This document shows, piece by piece, positions 37,011 to 50,089 of a stretch of 64,000 nucleotides of DNA. The position numbers and the translations under genes are program-made. Under the pieces are notes generated by a model. The model did not search any database and was not told the DNA's origin. It saw only the letters and a program-made list of their open reading frames with translations. How positions within the stretch are numbered: position 1 is the stretch's first letter; the number at the start of each line of letters is the position of its first letter. Source of the stretch: Allium sativum (Eukaryota; Streptophyta; Magnoliopsida; Asparagales; Amaryllidaceae); the NCBI GenBank assembly GCA_030737875.1, contig CM060926.1, forward strand, positions 316,732,922-316,796,921. The letters are read 5' to 3'.

Positions 37011-40000
37011 TGTAACGACCCGGAAATTTGGCGACTTTGGTTATCGGCATAAACTCAATGACGACTAACCAAACATCGAAAAATATCGATAGTTAATGAA
37101 AGAAATTAGAGGGTGAGAATAGATAAGATAGAAACTTAGAATAGAAGAAGAAGAAGAACATAACATCAGAGTAACACGAACCTCACAGCGGAACGAATAA
37201 CATATAATATATATCATAACTTTTAAATATAATTCTGTACTTGAATATACATATCATTTCCAAAGTACATCACTTACAACACAGTGGAAATAAATAATAG
37301 CTATATGATCCTGAAGCCTCCTGCTCCAAGCTCTCCAAGTATATCTATAAAATCCTGACTACTTGACTGCCCGTATAAAATTGGGCACCCAAGATTTTAG
37401 GGAAAACAAACAAAATAAACTCTGGGTCAGTCATGGGACTGGTATGGGTAAAACAGTTTAAAACAGATTGAGCCATTAAACGATATCTCCTAAGACCACG
37501 CCGTATAACAGAACGAGTTTTTCCCTTATGAGAATCCAAAATATCTTTATATCAAAACCCTTTGATATTATAGTAATGTCTATCAACCATAATATAATAA
37601 TCATCTAGCAGAAATGCTTTCATCTCACGTTCTACATATATAGTATACAATCAAAACCGCAAGCACGTATTGGGTAATGGATTTCCAACTATGACAAGGT
37701 ATGGAACCACCTTTCGCTAGTGTAACTCTAGAGAGGAATACACTGGGTTCAACAAGAACATCTTGCAACCCGGCCACACATGACCGACCACTCATTTCGC
37801 TTGAGTGTATCAAATGTATATCACCAACGGTTGGGATCAGCAACCATTTCCCGAATAGGACAGCATCGACAATAGATTTTTAGAAGTAAATGAAACTCTA
37901 GATCAAGTGATTATACACCCTAATAGGTGCGACCTACATAGCCATGCTTCCTGCCCGATTTTTGTCATTTCCCGGTTGTGAGGCTAGAGGCCACACTTAT
38001 CTCTGACAGATCACACGTTTATTCACTTAGAATGTCACATCGTCATACCCGCCAAATCACAAATTGATTTCCCCAAAAATACCATGGGTATACAGCTAAG
38101 AGAAACGAATTCCTCCACCACCAAACGTAAATATGTTTAAAGAGATCAATTTACGCGATCTATTAAATATACTCTGTCAGACATTCGTCCATACAGGTCG
38201 TCCTGGGACTTGACAAACCAAAGGCATTATTCAATACATCCGTCTTAGGCAATTGTTATCTAAGATTTATACAACAGCCCTTGTACTTTAATCCGTCTTC
38301 AATATATTCAGCATACTTGATTCGCAACGCTTATGTCAATACGGAGTGGTTCTTCGGATAATAATCCAACCGGTCTTTCCATATTAACAACGTTAAAATG
38401 GTCGAAAACTTCGATAGTCGATGAGTTAACTATCAAAGAAAAACACGTGTGCAAACAACGATCTTATTTCCAGATGGAAATTATATCGATCAATCATCAT
38501 TTAACATTTATCTCTTTAGTCCATTTAATTACTTATCTCATGTTTCCATATATTCAACATTTCTTATTTTCTAATTATAGAAAATATACGTTATTAACAA
38601 TGGAAAACATTTCCATTTCCTGTTTTCTATGTTAGAAAACATTTCTGATTCTTATTTGGAAAAAAATTCCAAAGCTCCTACATTGGACTTAGACAGATGT
38701 TTTAAACAAACCATCGCGATGCCAACTCAAACCATTACACTTATTAACTAAATTCACTTAACTATCCTTTACTATCAAACCTAAGCCATTCCTTAGTTAA
38801 GAAGGAAGTCAATCAAGTTGGGGTATAATTACCTCTCAGACCTTAACTGAACAACGTTTTAACTTCATAATAGACAAAGTTTATCTTTTAAACCTTTAAC
38901 AAACTTCCTTACGTAACTCTCTTTTGAATAATCTCTATTCGATAACTCCTCCCTTCGAATAACTATATTCGATAATCTTTCTTACGAATAACTAGATTCG
39001 AAAACCTTTCTTCGAATAAACTATATTCGATTAACTCTATTCAATTAACTCTTATCAATTAACTCTTACCAATTAACTCTTTTGGATTAATTCTATTTGA
39101 TTTAACTCTAATCGATTAACTCTTTTCACTTAACTCCTTTCGAATAAACTATATTCGATTAACTCCTTTAACTCTATTCGAATAAACTATATTCGATTAA
39201 GTCCTTTAACTCTATTTGAATAAACTATATTCAATTAACACCTTTAACTTTATTCAAATAAACTATAATCGATTAACTCCTTTCAAATATCTAGATTTGA
39301 TAACTCCTTTCGAATAACCAATATTTGATTAACTCACTTGGTTAACTTACTAGGTTAACTCAACTTATTTAATCTTAACTTGATTAACTCCTATCGAATA
39401 ACTAATATTCAATTTAACTCCATTCGCTTGACTCTAGATCGCAGCGATCACAATGGTTACGCCTGATTCCCTCAGGAAACATCCGACCGCCGTAGGCTAT
39501 CTACAGCCCTGCGAATTACGTTAGCAGTCTTACGAAATGGCAACTTATCCTGAATAACAATGTTTGACCAACTCTATCTCACATAACTATATTCGATCAA
39601 CTCTAATTGAATAACTAATATTCAATTAAATCCTAATTCAATTAACTATAACTCTAATCGATTTCTTTAATTCTAATTGATTAACTCTATTGATTAATTC
39701 TAACTGGCTAACTCTAAATGATTAACTCTATCTGGTTAATTCTAAATCTAATCGATTTATTCTAACCCTAATCGATTATTTCTAACTCTAATCGACTTCT
39801 CCTATTAGAATAACTCCTATTTGATAACGTTTATTCATTTATAAAGATTTACTTTTAGTAACGGTTCTTCACTTTATAAATGTTCTCTTTAATAACGTTA
39901 CTTCCTTATACAAGTGTTGTGCACACATTCTATTCACAACTATCGGTGTTAAAACCAATATCTCTTCTCTATATAAGTTCATACTTATATATCCCATTTA

Positions 40001-40891
40001 TCGAATGATAAATATTTAATTTAATTTAATTTATAAACTGTTATTTATAATTTATCTTTTCTATTTATCTGTTAAAACAGATTTCCATTTTCTATTCATC
40101 TTCTAAATATTCCTTTGATTAAATTCTATTTATTTATCAAATAAATATTCCTTTCATTTAATCCTATTTATTTAACAAATAAATATTCCTTTTTTTCTTT
40201 CTATTTATTTTCTAACTAAATATCTCATTTATAACATTCTATTTATTTCCTTTAAATAAATATCTCCATTTAATCTATTTGTAAATGTTTTACAAATATC
40301 CCCTTTTAAATCCTATTTGTAAATGTTTTACAAATATTCCTCTTTCTATTTGTTTTACAAATATTTTTCTTTATATTTGTTTTACAATTATATTTCCTCT
40401 ATATTTGTTGTACAAATACATTCCCTTTATATTCGTTTTACAAATATATTTCCTTTATATTTGTTTTCACAAATATTTCTCTTTATATTTGTTTTACACA
40501 TATATTTCCTTTTAACTCCTTTGATTTTATAATTATTTCCTTTAAAAAAATCCTTTATCCTTTTATATATAAAATCCAGTGATTTTATATAAATAAATTA
40601 TTTTCAAAATCTACTTTGGAAATCTCCTTTCTATTTCCCAGTATTTCTTACGGTATTTAATATACCAAACCACAAAAATCGATATCATTTAAACCCACAT
40701 AATCAAACAGATTATATATCACATCATATATTGCAATATATGAACATAACAGTATTATAAATATTGGGGAGTCCAGTTGGACCCCTCCAACCTGTTTCCC
40801 TGCATCCACAGATGTTACACAATAAAATCAATATCACTTTCAGTTCGATATGAAATATTCTGATAGCAGAATCAATATATAAATATTTAAC

Positions 40892-40963
<72 letters not shown>

Positions 40964-43019
40964 ATTTCAACTAACTGACTAGCAGTTCAATCAAACGGTC
41001 AATAGACAGTCAATTAGACAATTTTTAACAGTTCTAAATATTCGTTACAAAAATATAAACTGTTCAGAGTTAGTGAGATTTACTCACATTGGACGATCAT
41101 CGTTAATAACGCGATTTGGTTCAAACAGACAATTTATTTTACAATAAATTGTAACGAGCTCGGATTCACTCCTAGTCAGTTCCATGGGGTATCCACCGTC
41201 CATTCGATCCCAACGGATCTTGTTTTGTTGAATTCCGACCACGTATGACCAAGATATTAAGATTACAAGTTAATACAAATTTAAATTAAATAAACTTGAA
41301 TTTCTATTCTCTAACGGGCCTTACCCCTTTATACTCCCGGCCCATCACCCACACAAGCCCAACCCGCTCCACAAGCTTCTTCCCCGATCCGACTTCTGCA
41401 CTCAGCTCCTACAACAAGCCATTTTTGCAACCTCTTGCACCTCTTTCTCCATCACTACCCCACCATTCAATCAACGGATATCACCATCGACTTCTCCATC
41501 AAAAACCTCATCGAGACCATACCCTTAAGGTGCAGCTGGAGCTCACCCTTTCAAACCCGTCGCTCAGCCCAAACAGTAAACCACCGACACTTTTGGTGAC
41601 TGAACTTCCTAAAAATACCCTAACCGAATGCGGTTTTACCTCCTCATCCCAAAACCGAACTCGATTTCATGAATTAAAGCTCCAAATGCACAAAATCATG
41701 AACCCTAGGTCAACGGTTTCGGAAACCACTATCGCAGAAAAACGTCAATCCCTATAATATGGTTACAGAATCGAAGACAAACACTTAGCAAATCCATAGA
41801 TACTTGATTCAAGAATTATAGAAATTTATTTGAATTGTAGTGGATTTCTAAAGGTTGATTTTCACGTTTTTGAGGAGAAACGATGCGGCGCATTATCTGT
41901 TGACTGTGGAATGAATTTTCCTTGGTTTAGAGACGGTTAAGGATTATATATAGGTAAGTTTTATATTTTTTTATTCGAATATTATATTAAATTTTAAGCA
42001 ACCATTATATTTATTTGTTGTTAAAATTTCCTATAATCACATATGATACCCAAAAATCACGACACTGGACATGTAGCTAAAGTTCGATATTACGGTCCCA
42101 ACGAAACTGGTTTCGTCGAATTCCGACTTCGTTTGCTCACACAGCGTATTTTTAACCGTTAGAATACTGACTGTTTTCCACATTAAAAATCCGTACGGCC
42201 ACATACAGACTCTAAAAATCACGAAACTTTGAATTTGACAATAATTTGACATTGCGGATCCAACAAAATTAGATTCTTCGAAAACGGAGGTCGTTTGCAA
42301 ATTTGGATATTTTTAAAGCTCTAAATGACCCTTTTAAATATATAAATATATTTAAATACATTTAAATTTAATATTTAAAAATAATATTATCGTCTATATT
42401 CACAGTGGAATACCATATAGCTCCAGAATAATCCTATATGGATTCTAACTCGATTTTTCATCATCAGAGTTATATCGATATTTAATTTATATTTTAAATC
42501 CTTTTTAAAAATATAAATAAATCGTTATGGTTATGGCGCTGTTTTTCTGAGAATTTGATTTGGGCATAACTCAAAATCTATACGACGAAATCCCGATTTT
42601 TCTCTTCCACTAGAAAAATATACTTCACCAGTTCCGTACGTTTCTTGTTTCACAGAAATTCGATTTAAAACGGACCTTGTATATCCAGTTGAAGTCCAAA
42701 TCGCCAAATAGCGAACTACCGCGCCGTTACGCGCTCGTTTATAATTATATTATAAACTATATGTTCAGCTGTCGTCGACTGAATATATTTGTTCATATAA
42801 TTCAACTCTAAACTGAACTATATATTTTAAATAATCCAAATTACACAATATTGTGAATTCCATTATTTTTGATTATTTCTGAATTAAATATATTATTCTA
42901 TTATTTAAATTAATTAAATAATCCATATAATTTAATTTAACGACCATTTAATTCTCTAAATCACTATTTGTATAATTAAATAAATTAATTATAACACCGT
43001 AAAAATACGGGTCGTTACA
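37011..43019 (-). repeat. 5' LTR of element 2 (6009 bp)
   Basis: Starts (minus strand) TGTAACGACCCGTATTTTTACGG and ends CGCCAAATTTCCGGGTCGTTACA. It carries the same modules as the 3' LTR: arrays at 38,920-39,810 and 40,270-40,505, a GC-rich island at about 41,290-41,760 and paired motifs at about 42,090-42,300. Confidence 0.92.
40895..40962. repeat. (TA)n(CA)n(TA)n compound microsatellite
   Basis: About 37 bp of TA, 20 bp of CA and 12 bp of TA. The corresponding site in the other LTR (33,511-33,531) is only TATATATACACACATATATATA, so the expansion happened after this element inserted. Confidence 0.95.
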
Positions 43020-43208
43020 ATATGAAACCCCTCAAAACCCCATGAATTGTTAAAAGAGGGAGGCATGGAAAGAGAAATGAATTGTTCTTGGGCATGAGCA
43101 GGTGTACACGATGTTTGTCCAATTGCATTCGTCTCTTGGAACAATCATTGTTGTAGATCCTAATTGTCAAGCAGTTCTCTTCTAAATTTCAGAATATTCT
43201 GAATTCCT

Positions 43209-44100
43209 TCAAGTGAATAAGTAGTTAATGAAAGATTTAAAACAAAAAAGATTTATAGTTATGAAAAATACCTTTGCACGATCGCTTCACCGCTCTTTGC
43301 TATTGGAAATAGTTTGCTTATCGTTATCCCCTTCGATACTAGTTTTGTTATTTAAGCTTTTCGATTTGACTCATGCTCTTCTAAGGTCTTCGTGTTTCTG
43401 TCGAACTTTGGATCATCTACCAATACTAAATAATTGTTTTGTCATTGTAGACTGATTTCCACTGATTTTCCCCACCGTTGATTGAAATTCAGCTATAACT
43501 TTGTGCACATCCTTCTTGTTGGTACCATATTACAACAGAAGCCAAGCTGATTCACGGGATCAATGATGTTTTTGTTGGTTTGACGTTTTAAGTCGAAATA
43601 AAAAAAAAAAAAAAAAAAGGTATATAGTTTACAAAAAAAACAATAGATTGCAGTGAATATAAATGTTTGATTTTTACGTTGGATCAGCGAAAAATATAAA
43701 TATTCGTTGAGAAGGAGCGAAAATGAAAAATGAAGGAGGGAGAGACGTCTTGTTTTTATGGAATGGATCAAAATTGATTCGTTGGCGTCGACTCAATTTT
43801 TTTCAATGAGACAGCGGATCATTTTATACCGTTACATGCGTCAACGATTCAAAATCTTGCACCTCCAACAAGAATGCCCACTGAAATGAAAATCCATGCG
43901 TTTCTTCCAAATAAAAGGGAATAGTTTGGAAATCAGCCGTTTGAAAAGGATAATCCATGTCCATGTCAGGTTGATATGACTTCGGATTTCCAAAGAGCAA
44001 CCGAAATGCACCATATAAAGAGTATTCATTTCTTAGTTATTGAATCAGTAGCTAGGTCATCATATTTACTTATAAGAACATGTTAAAAAATTTAACAAGT
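43209..44100. other. Host DNA between element 2 and the tRNA gene
   Basis: Minus-strand pieces around 43,272-43,500 may be an upstream exon of the split pseudogene. A poly-A run of about 19 lies at 43,598-43,618. The rest (43,620-44,100) shows no recognisable gene; frames at 43,493-43,771 and 43,841-44,029 (both minus) have no motif. Confidence 0.35.
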
Positions 44101-44101
44101 T

Positions 44102-44185
44102 GTCAGGATGGCCGAGTGTTCTAAGGCTCCAGACTCAAGTTCTAGTTCTCGTGAGAGAGCGTGGGTTCAAATCCCACTTCTGACA
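44102..44185 (+). tRNA. trnL-CAA: tRNA-Leu(CAA), possibly degraded
   Basis: The cloverleaf can be drawn: acceptor GTCAGGA / TTCTGAC with one G-T pair, D arm from GGCCGAG, anticodon loop CTCAAGT with anticodon CAA, long class-II variable arm around TCGTGAGAGAGC, and a perfect T arm GTGGG-TTCAAAT-CCCAC, then discriminator A. No intron and no encoded CCA, as for a nuclear gene. Two features look decayed: the usual D-loop GG reads GT (weakening box A and the D/T-loop contact) and one anticodon-stem pair is C-A. It may therefore be a pseudogene. A T-rich tract after the gene is not strong. Confidence 0.85.
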
Positions 44186-45043
44186 ATTTATCGTATTTTT
44201 GTCACTCCTCCTTTCTGCAATTTTCAACTGCTGCTGTCCCAGTGATTAGAGCCGAGCCCAATCCCTTTCCCTCCCTCGCCATATCCTACATAGTCGACAT
44301 TTCATGTTTTTTTCGATTTTACATTTAGAATTTCAAGACATGAATCCGTCCCTTTGGCTCCAAAGGTACCTACTGTTGTCCGCATATTTTATATGACGTG
44401 CAAAAGTGAACCATCAAATTGAACATACACGGGTGGGTCTGCACTAAATTGAACGTATTTTGGATGGATATTAATAGGAGAAATTAAACTAAAATTAATA
44501 ATAAGAAGACTATTAAAAAAGATTAATAAAACAGTTTAACTGCAAGGATAGCATGGGGGAGATTTAACATACGTGGAACACTTTTTAAATGAACCAAGGG
44601 TAATTTGGGAAATTAAGATTGGTTATTGTTGAAGACATTTAAATAAGAAGGATTGATGTTAGGGAGTTGCATTAGTAAGAAAATGCAACATGAGAAGTTA
44701 GCAAGGCCAAAACCATTAAAATAATAAAAAAAATCCTAAAACTCTAAATTAAGGCCAACCATTATTTTGCAAGAAAGAAGAAGCTAAGAAGATCCAGTTT
44801 TCAATTTTAAAGAAAAATGAAACAACCTACACTTCTCGACATGAATCTTGCTAGAAAATACGAGCTATTTGGTTTTTAAAACAGTCACAAAACAATACCG
44901 TAGACATGTAGTTTTTAAACATTCTATAATTTTAGATCTCATAGTGGAATGAATCAAAATATAATTGATTTTATTTTTTTACAAATACACTAATTCCAGC
45001 AACAATATATGCTTTGCTGACTCCTAATACATTAGGTGACTAC
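44186..45043. other. AT-rich DNA without a recognisable gene
   Basis: No open frame with a motif and no clear repeat; it runs up to the AAGAG target duplicate of the copia element. Confidence 0.4.
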
Positions 45044-45048
45044 AAGAG

Positions 45049-45282
45049 TAATAAGAGCAAACGAATATCCACACATTACCTTTATCACAAGCACTGATGG
45101 GCTGGACTCATATCTAATATTTGTTATTACATGAATGGGCTCAATAGCCATATTCAATGTCTTATTATAACCGTTGCTTGTACAAGTATATAAAGGCACA
45201 ATGTACATCAATTTACATTATTTGAGTTCATTTTTTCTGTACAATTACAAAACAGAAAATAAAGATTTCAATTTCCCTTCTA
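45049..45282 (+). repeat. 5' LTR of the copia element (234 bp)
   Basis: Contains a promoter-like TATATAAA at 45,187-45,194 and a tail ACAGAAAATAAAG. It ends directly at the primer binding site. Confidence 0.92.
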
Positions 45283-45295
45283 TGGTATCAGAACC
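45283..45295 (+). promoter_or_regulatory. Primer binding site of the copia element (tRNA-iMet)
   Basis: TGGTATCAGAACC starts on the base after the LTR, as usual for plant copia elements; complementary to the 3' end of initiator tRNA-Met. Confidence 0.92.
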
Positions 45296-45716
45296 GAAGG
45301 CCAAACGACAACATCATACAATAATTTGCATATCAAGAAAAGCTCAAATTGAAAACAATTGTTGAAGAAATGTGTGGGTTTCTCTTCTTCGAGAGATTTC
45401 ATCATCGAAGGCGAACCTTTCATCACAAGTGCGGCGCTGTTCTTATCTTTTCTTACCTGCCTCGCCTGAAATCGATTAAAGAATTGCATCTTTCACAAAT
45501 TTAGGCTGCAGTGCTGATCATCAGACTTGCATCTTCATCTGATCAGACTTTCCCTTTATTTCTGGTTGCATAAAATGCTAATACAGACTTCTTGTCGTCC
45601 TAGAAACCGTTTTCCGACCAACAATTGGTTTCTGGTTGTGGAAAAGTCCTATACTAACCTCTTTGTCGTCCAAGAAACGATTCCTGACCAACTTTCATCC
45701 CTGATTCGCATCCAAC

Positions 45717-46640
45717 ATGACAGGAAACAATGATACATTGAATTCTGCCATGTCAAGAGCTGAAGCCAGCGTATCCACTGCCAGTTCCATCACCCTAATC
45801 AATCCAAAAAGTAATGTAATCAATATCCCTTTAGATGAAGACAATTATATGCTTTGGAAATATCAAGTTGAAACAGCACTAAGGGGTTATGGCCTTCTTG
45901 AATATATCAGAGGCATTGTTATAGTTCCACCACCAATGGTTGCAGATAAAGATGGGAATCTGATCCCCAATCAAGATTATACAATACAACAGAAGAAAGA
46001 CAGTTTACTTGCATCGTGGCTTATATCATCGATTAGTGCAAATCTAATGTCACAGATTACAAGATGTAATACGTCATATGAAATATGGAATGCAATAGAA
46101 CAAATTTTTATTGCCCAGTCAGCATCAAGAATTATGCATTACCGTAGCCAGTTGCAAAATATCAAGAAAGACAACATGTCAATGAGCGATTACTTGACCA
46201 AAATCAAGATGTTGTGTGACAAATTATGAGCAACAGGTTACAAAGTTTCAGAAAGTGAACAAGTTCTATACATTACTGGTGGGCTAGATGATGATTACGA
46301 ATCAGTTGTCACGTTTATTGCATCACAAAGAGTTATTCCAGACATACAGTATGTTCACTCAACCCTACTTGCACACGAAGGAAGGATTGAGCAGAAGAAA
46401 ATATCACAGGGGGATTACACTGTCAATTATGCGACTACTTCTAAGGCCAAGAACCAACCAAGAAACAATGCTAGTCAAACTAATAATCAAGAACTCAATT
46501 TCTACAAAGGAAATCAACCCCAAAGCGGTAGAGGAAGGGGTAGATGGAGTGGTAACAATCGAACTAAATGTCAGATATACGAAAAATTTGGTCATATTGC
46601 TTGTAGATGTTATTTTAGGTTTAATACTGAATATAATGTG
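45717..46640 (+). pseudogene. gag: copia Gag (capsid/nucleocapsid) region, broken
   Basis: An ATG at 45,717 opens 170 codons that resemble the copia Gag start (NIPLDEDNYMLWKYQVETAL, then the YRSQLQNIKKDNMSMSDYL block). TGA at 46,227-46,229 ends it, but the same frame continues with the conserved VLYITGGLDDDYESVV block and a Gly/Arg-rich stretch. The zinc knuckle at about 46,569 reads CQIYEKFGHIACRC: the second cysteine of CX2CX4HX4C is tyrosine (codon TAC at 46,578-46,580). The packaging function is thus lost twice. The gag style is like Ale/Retrofit-type elements, but lineage is uncertain. Confidence 0.88.
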
Positions 46641-49600
46641 GCAAGACAAGGATAATCTACTCAAGGAAGGCCTAATTTTAATATGGCGCAGATTAATCAG
46701 CAAAGAAGTAATGTAGATAACAGTAAAGGACCAACAAGTAATGTTGAAGATTCTAACAAATCTAAAGATCTAAATTTGGATGACTGGTATCCGGATTCAG
46801 GTGCTATGAATCACGTAACTAATAACATGCAAAAATTAAATCTTGGGAATAGAAACTAATCAGGTACGCAATCCATACGCATGGGAAACGGTGAAACGAT
46901 AAGTATATCTCATACTGGTAATGGTTTCATCAATGGTAAGAGGTAGCTATATCTTAACAATTTATTACGTGTTCCTAAAATCAAGAAAAAATTACTTAGT
47001 GTCTCACAATTTGCCAATGACAACCATGTCTACTTTGAGTTTCACCCTAAGTATTTTGTTGTTAAAGACCTAATTGATGACAATGTTTTATTACAGGGTA
47101 GCATGGAGAATGGGCTGTACAGATCCAAGAATTTCAGTATTAAAAATAACAACTTTTATGGCAAACAGTGTTACAATGTTGAATTTACAGCTAAAGTCAA
47201 TAAGGACTCTTTTGATGTTTGGCATAGAAAACTTGGCCACCCTAGTATTAGAACTATAAAAGAGATATTACATGATAATAATATTTGTGTTGAAGAATTA
47301 CCTGATAAGTATATTTGTTTTCACTGTCAAATAGGCAAGTGCCATAAACTATCATTTATTAATTCTGAAACTATCTATAATAATCCACTTGAATTAGTTG
47401 CAGCAGATGTAGGGGACCCTCTCATGTTCATATTAATCAAGGATACAGGTACTATCTATCTTTTGTTGATGCATATAGTAGATACTGTTGGGTGTTCTTT
47501 ATTAAAACAAAATCATAAGTATGCAATGTTGTAGTTCAGTTCATTAAATTTATTGAAAAACAAATCAATCACAGTGAGAAATGCTTTCAAACAGACGGTG
47601 GAGGTGAGTTAAAAACTTTAAAGAAATTTCTTGATGATAAGGGAATCAAACATAGAGTTACTTGCCTACATACGTCTGAGCAAAATGGTCTAGTAGAGAG
47701 AAAACACAGGCACATTGTTGACACAGGACTGACACTGATGTCGCAAGCATCTCTGCCACTTAAATTTTGGGGAGAGGCATTCGCTACATCTGTATATCTA
47801 ATAAATAGAATGCCCACAAGGGTTATAGATGGGAAAAGTCCTTATGAAAAATTATATAAGATTAGACCAGACTACAAAGCACTAAAAACTTTTGGGTGCC
47901 TACGCTTTCCATATCTTAGACCATACAACCAACATAAACTTAGCTTTAGGTCCAGACCATGCACATTTTTAGGTTACCCAAATAATCGGAAAGGATATAG
48001 GTGTCTAGACAGTAATGGCAGAGTTTATGTAGCTAGACATGTCATTTTTAATGAAAATATTTTTCCTTTTTTGCAGAAAAGGATGTAAAGACTACTAGCA
48101 GAGCTATTGATACAGCAAGCAATTTTAAACCACCTATGGTTTTAACTGACTGGCACAACAACTAATATATTGAAGATCAACATGAAGAACCAAGTGACTC
48201 CCATACAGTTGCAAGTACCAAATCCTATTACAACACAGATGATGATAATACACAGACACAACAAGGCATAGCAGAAAATTCTATCAGTAGCACTAACAAT
48301 GATGATAGTAGCAGTGGGAATCAAAGTGACTCAAGCAATTATGACAATGAAACTACAACAGAAAAATGCAAACAAGCAAGCTACAGATAGAAATGCTCAT
48401 CACATGATGACAAGAGTTAAAAGTGGGATTTTTAAACCCAAAGTCTACACTACACTACTTGACAAGAGAAAGCCCAACACATATGAGAAAGCTGTCAATA
48501 ATGAAAAATGGAGAACTGCTATGAATGAGGAATATAATGCATTAATTAAGAACAAGACATGGACTCTTTTGCATCCACCCAAGCATAAAAACATCATAGG
48601 GTGTAAATGGACATATAAGTTGAAGAAAAATCCAGATGGAAGTATACTTAAATACAAAACTAGACTGGTGGCCAAAGGATATTCACAACAATACGGATTT
48701 GACTTTAGTGAAACATTTTCACTAGTGGTGAAACATACAACTATCAGAATTATAATGTCTGTTGCACTAAACAAAGGATGGAAAATCAGACAATTGGACG
48801 TGTATCATGCATTTCTTAATGGAGAGTTACAAGAGGATGTGTACATGCAACAACCTATGGGATATGTTAAATCAAAAGATAAAGGACTTGTTTGTAAACT
48901 GCACAAGGCCATATATGGGTTGAAACATGCCTCAAGGGTATGGTATGACAAGCTAAAGGCAACCTTCACTGACCTTAGGTTTCACATGGCTAAATCTGAC
49001 TGCTCTCTATACATAAAGGTGAAGGGTAATATGATCACATATGTCCTAGTTTACGTCAATGATATTTTAGTTACTGGAAATAATGAGGAGGAAATCAATA
49101 GCATCATTATTTTCCTCAACAAGAAGTTTTTGATTAAGGATCTAGGAGATGCCAATTATTTTTTGTGAATTCAAGTCAAGTATTTATCTAATTCTGAGAT
49201 CAAATTATTTCAGAGAAAATATATCACATAAATACTTGAACGTGCAAAGATGGATAAGGAAAAATCACTACCAACGCCAATGACAAGCAATCTACCTTTA
49301 TCCAAAAGCAATGGTGATGCAGTTGAAAATGTCAAGCTTTATAGGAGTATTGTAGGTGCCCTACAGTATGTGACTATAACAAGACCCGAATTGTGTTTTG
49401 GTGTAAACAAAGTATGTCAGTTTATGCAGAACCCATTAAGCGAACACTGGAAAGCAGTCAAACATATTCTATGATATTTAATAGGAAACCTAGATCATGG
49501 ATTGGTGTTGAAGTTAAGTAAAAATACAAATATAAGAGCTTACAGTGACGCAGACTGGGCTTCTGACCCAGATGACCGTAGATCTACATCTGGGTACTGT

Positions 49601-50023
49601 GTTTATTTCGGATCCAACCCCATATCGTGGTGTTCGAAGAAGCAAGCTACTACATCACGCTCCAGCACTGAAGCATAATACAGATCGGTTGCAAGCACCA
49701 CAGCAGAACTGATGTGGATATGATGCCTTCTCCAAGAGCTCGGCATAGAATTAAAGCACAAGCCAATCATTTGGTGCGACAATCAGAGTGCGATTTCTCT
49801 ATCAGCAAATCCAATTCAGCATTCTCATACGAAACACATCGAAATAGATTTATTTTTCGTATGAGAACAGATAGCTAAAGGGAAACTGGAAGTTCGACAT
49901 GTGCCCTCGTATTTCCCGAGAGCCGATGTGTTTACTAAAACTCTCACAGCAAAGAATTTTCATAGATTCAGAGAAGAGCTATTGATTTCAGATAAAGACG
50001 ATGGAGATAAGAGTAGCGGTTAA
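46641..50023 (+). pseudogene. pol: copia Pol region (protease, integrase, RT, RNase H), broken
   Basis: Order of motifs: protease WYPDSGA (about 46,785-46,805); GAG-pre-integrase VWHRKLGHPS with HHCC zinc ligands (about 47,218-47,335); integrase core with ADV, TDGGGE and QNGLVERKHR; C-terminal WGEAFATSVYLINRMPTR; RT from KWRTAMNEEYNAL (48,505 on) with QLDVYHAFLNG; RNase H YSDADWASDPDDRRSTSGYC (about 49,543-49,602) and a C-terminal VRHVPS block. The RT active site reads YVNDIL where YVDDIL is expected (AAT at 49,058-49,060). Stops occur at 46,857, 46,944, 48,086, 49,166, 49,472 and further on; most fit C-to-T or G-to-A change. A one-base loss near 47,410 shifts the integrase frame. The last frame ends at TAA 50,021-50,023. 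Confidence 0.93.
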
Positions 50024-50077
50024 TTTCAGATAGAGATATTGGGGATAAGAGTGGCGGCTACCCTAACCCTAGCTCGA

Positions 50078-50089
50078 TTTGAGGGTGGG
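50078..50089 (+). promoter_or_regulatory. Polypurine tract of the copia element
   Basis: TTTGAGGGTGGG directly before the 3' LTR; it is purine-rich but contains T's, weaker than in the gypsy-like elements. Confidence 0.8.

Larger units (their letters stand above)
29644..43019 (-). mobile_element. Complete LARD-type LTR retroelement (element 2), 13.4 kb, minus strand
   Basis: Direct LTRs at 29,644-35,598 and 37,011-43,019 flank 1,412 bp of non-coding interior. ATATG occurs just outside both ends (29,639-29,643 and 43,020-43,024), an exact 5-bp target duplication. On the minus strand the interior begins with a tRNA-iMet primer site and ends with a polypurine tract preceded by CGAGGACGAAATTA, the gypsy hallmark. 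No retroviral-type protein motif exists in any frame. LTRs make up about 90 per cent of the element, an extreme ratio even for LARDs. LTR pairs differ more than in element 1 (7 substitutions and one indel in the first ~140 bp), so it is older. Confidence 0.92.
29629..43206 (-). pseudogene. Degenerate last exon split by LARD element 2
   Basis: If element 2 and one target copy are removed, the minus strand reads on from 43,206 to 43,025 and then from 29,643 to 29,629. It gives about 65 codons with two internal stops (TAG, TGA). The product is Gln/Ser-rich, includes TSCTPAHAQEQFISLSMPPS and ends in a TAG at 29,631-29,629. An AG acceptor (TTCACTTGAAG) lies at 43,207-43,208, and a possible upstream exon runs from about 43,500 to 43,272 with a GT after CAAAG. 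The family is not recognised. Coherent composition and the splice signal support former coding; the stops say it is now dead. The insertion fell about four codons before the old stop. Confidence 0.35.

Noticed and set aside
43598..43618. Poly-A run as a LINE or SINE tail
   Set aside because: No upstream SINE promoter boxes, LINE coding sequence or target duplication could be found.
48445..48774. 109-codon minus-strand frame
   Set aside because: Antisense shadow of the copia reverse transcriptase.
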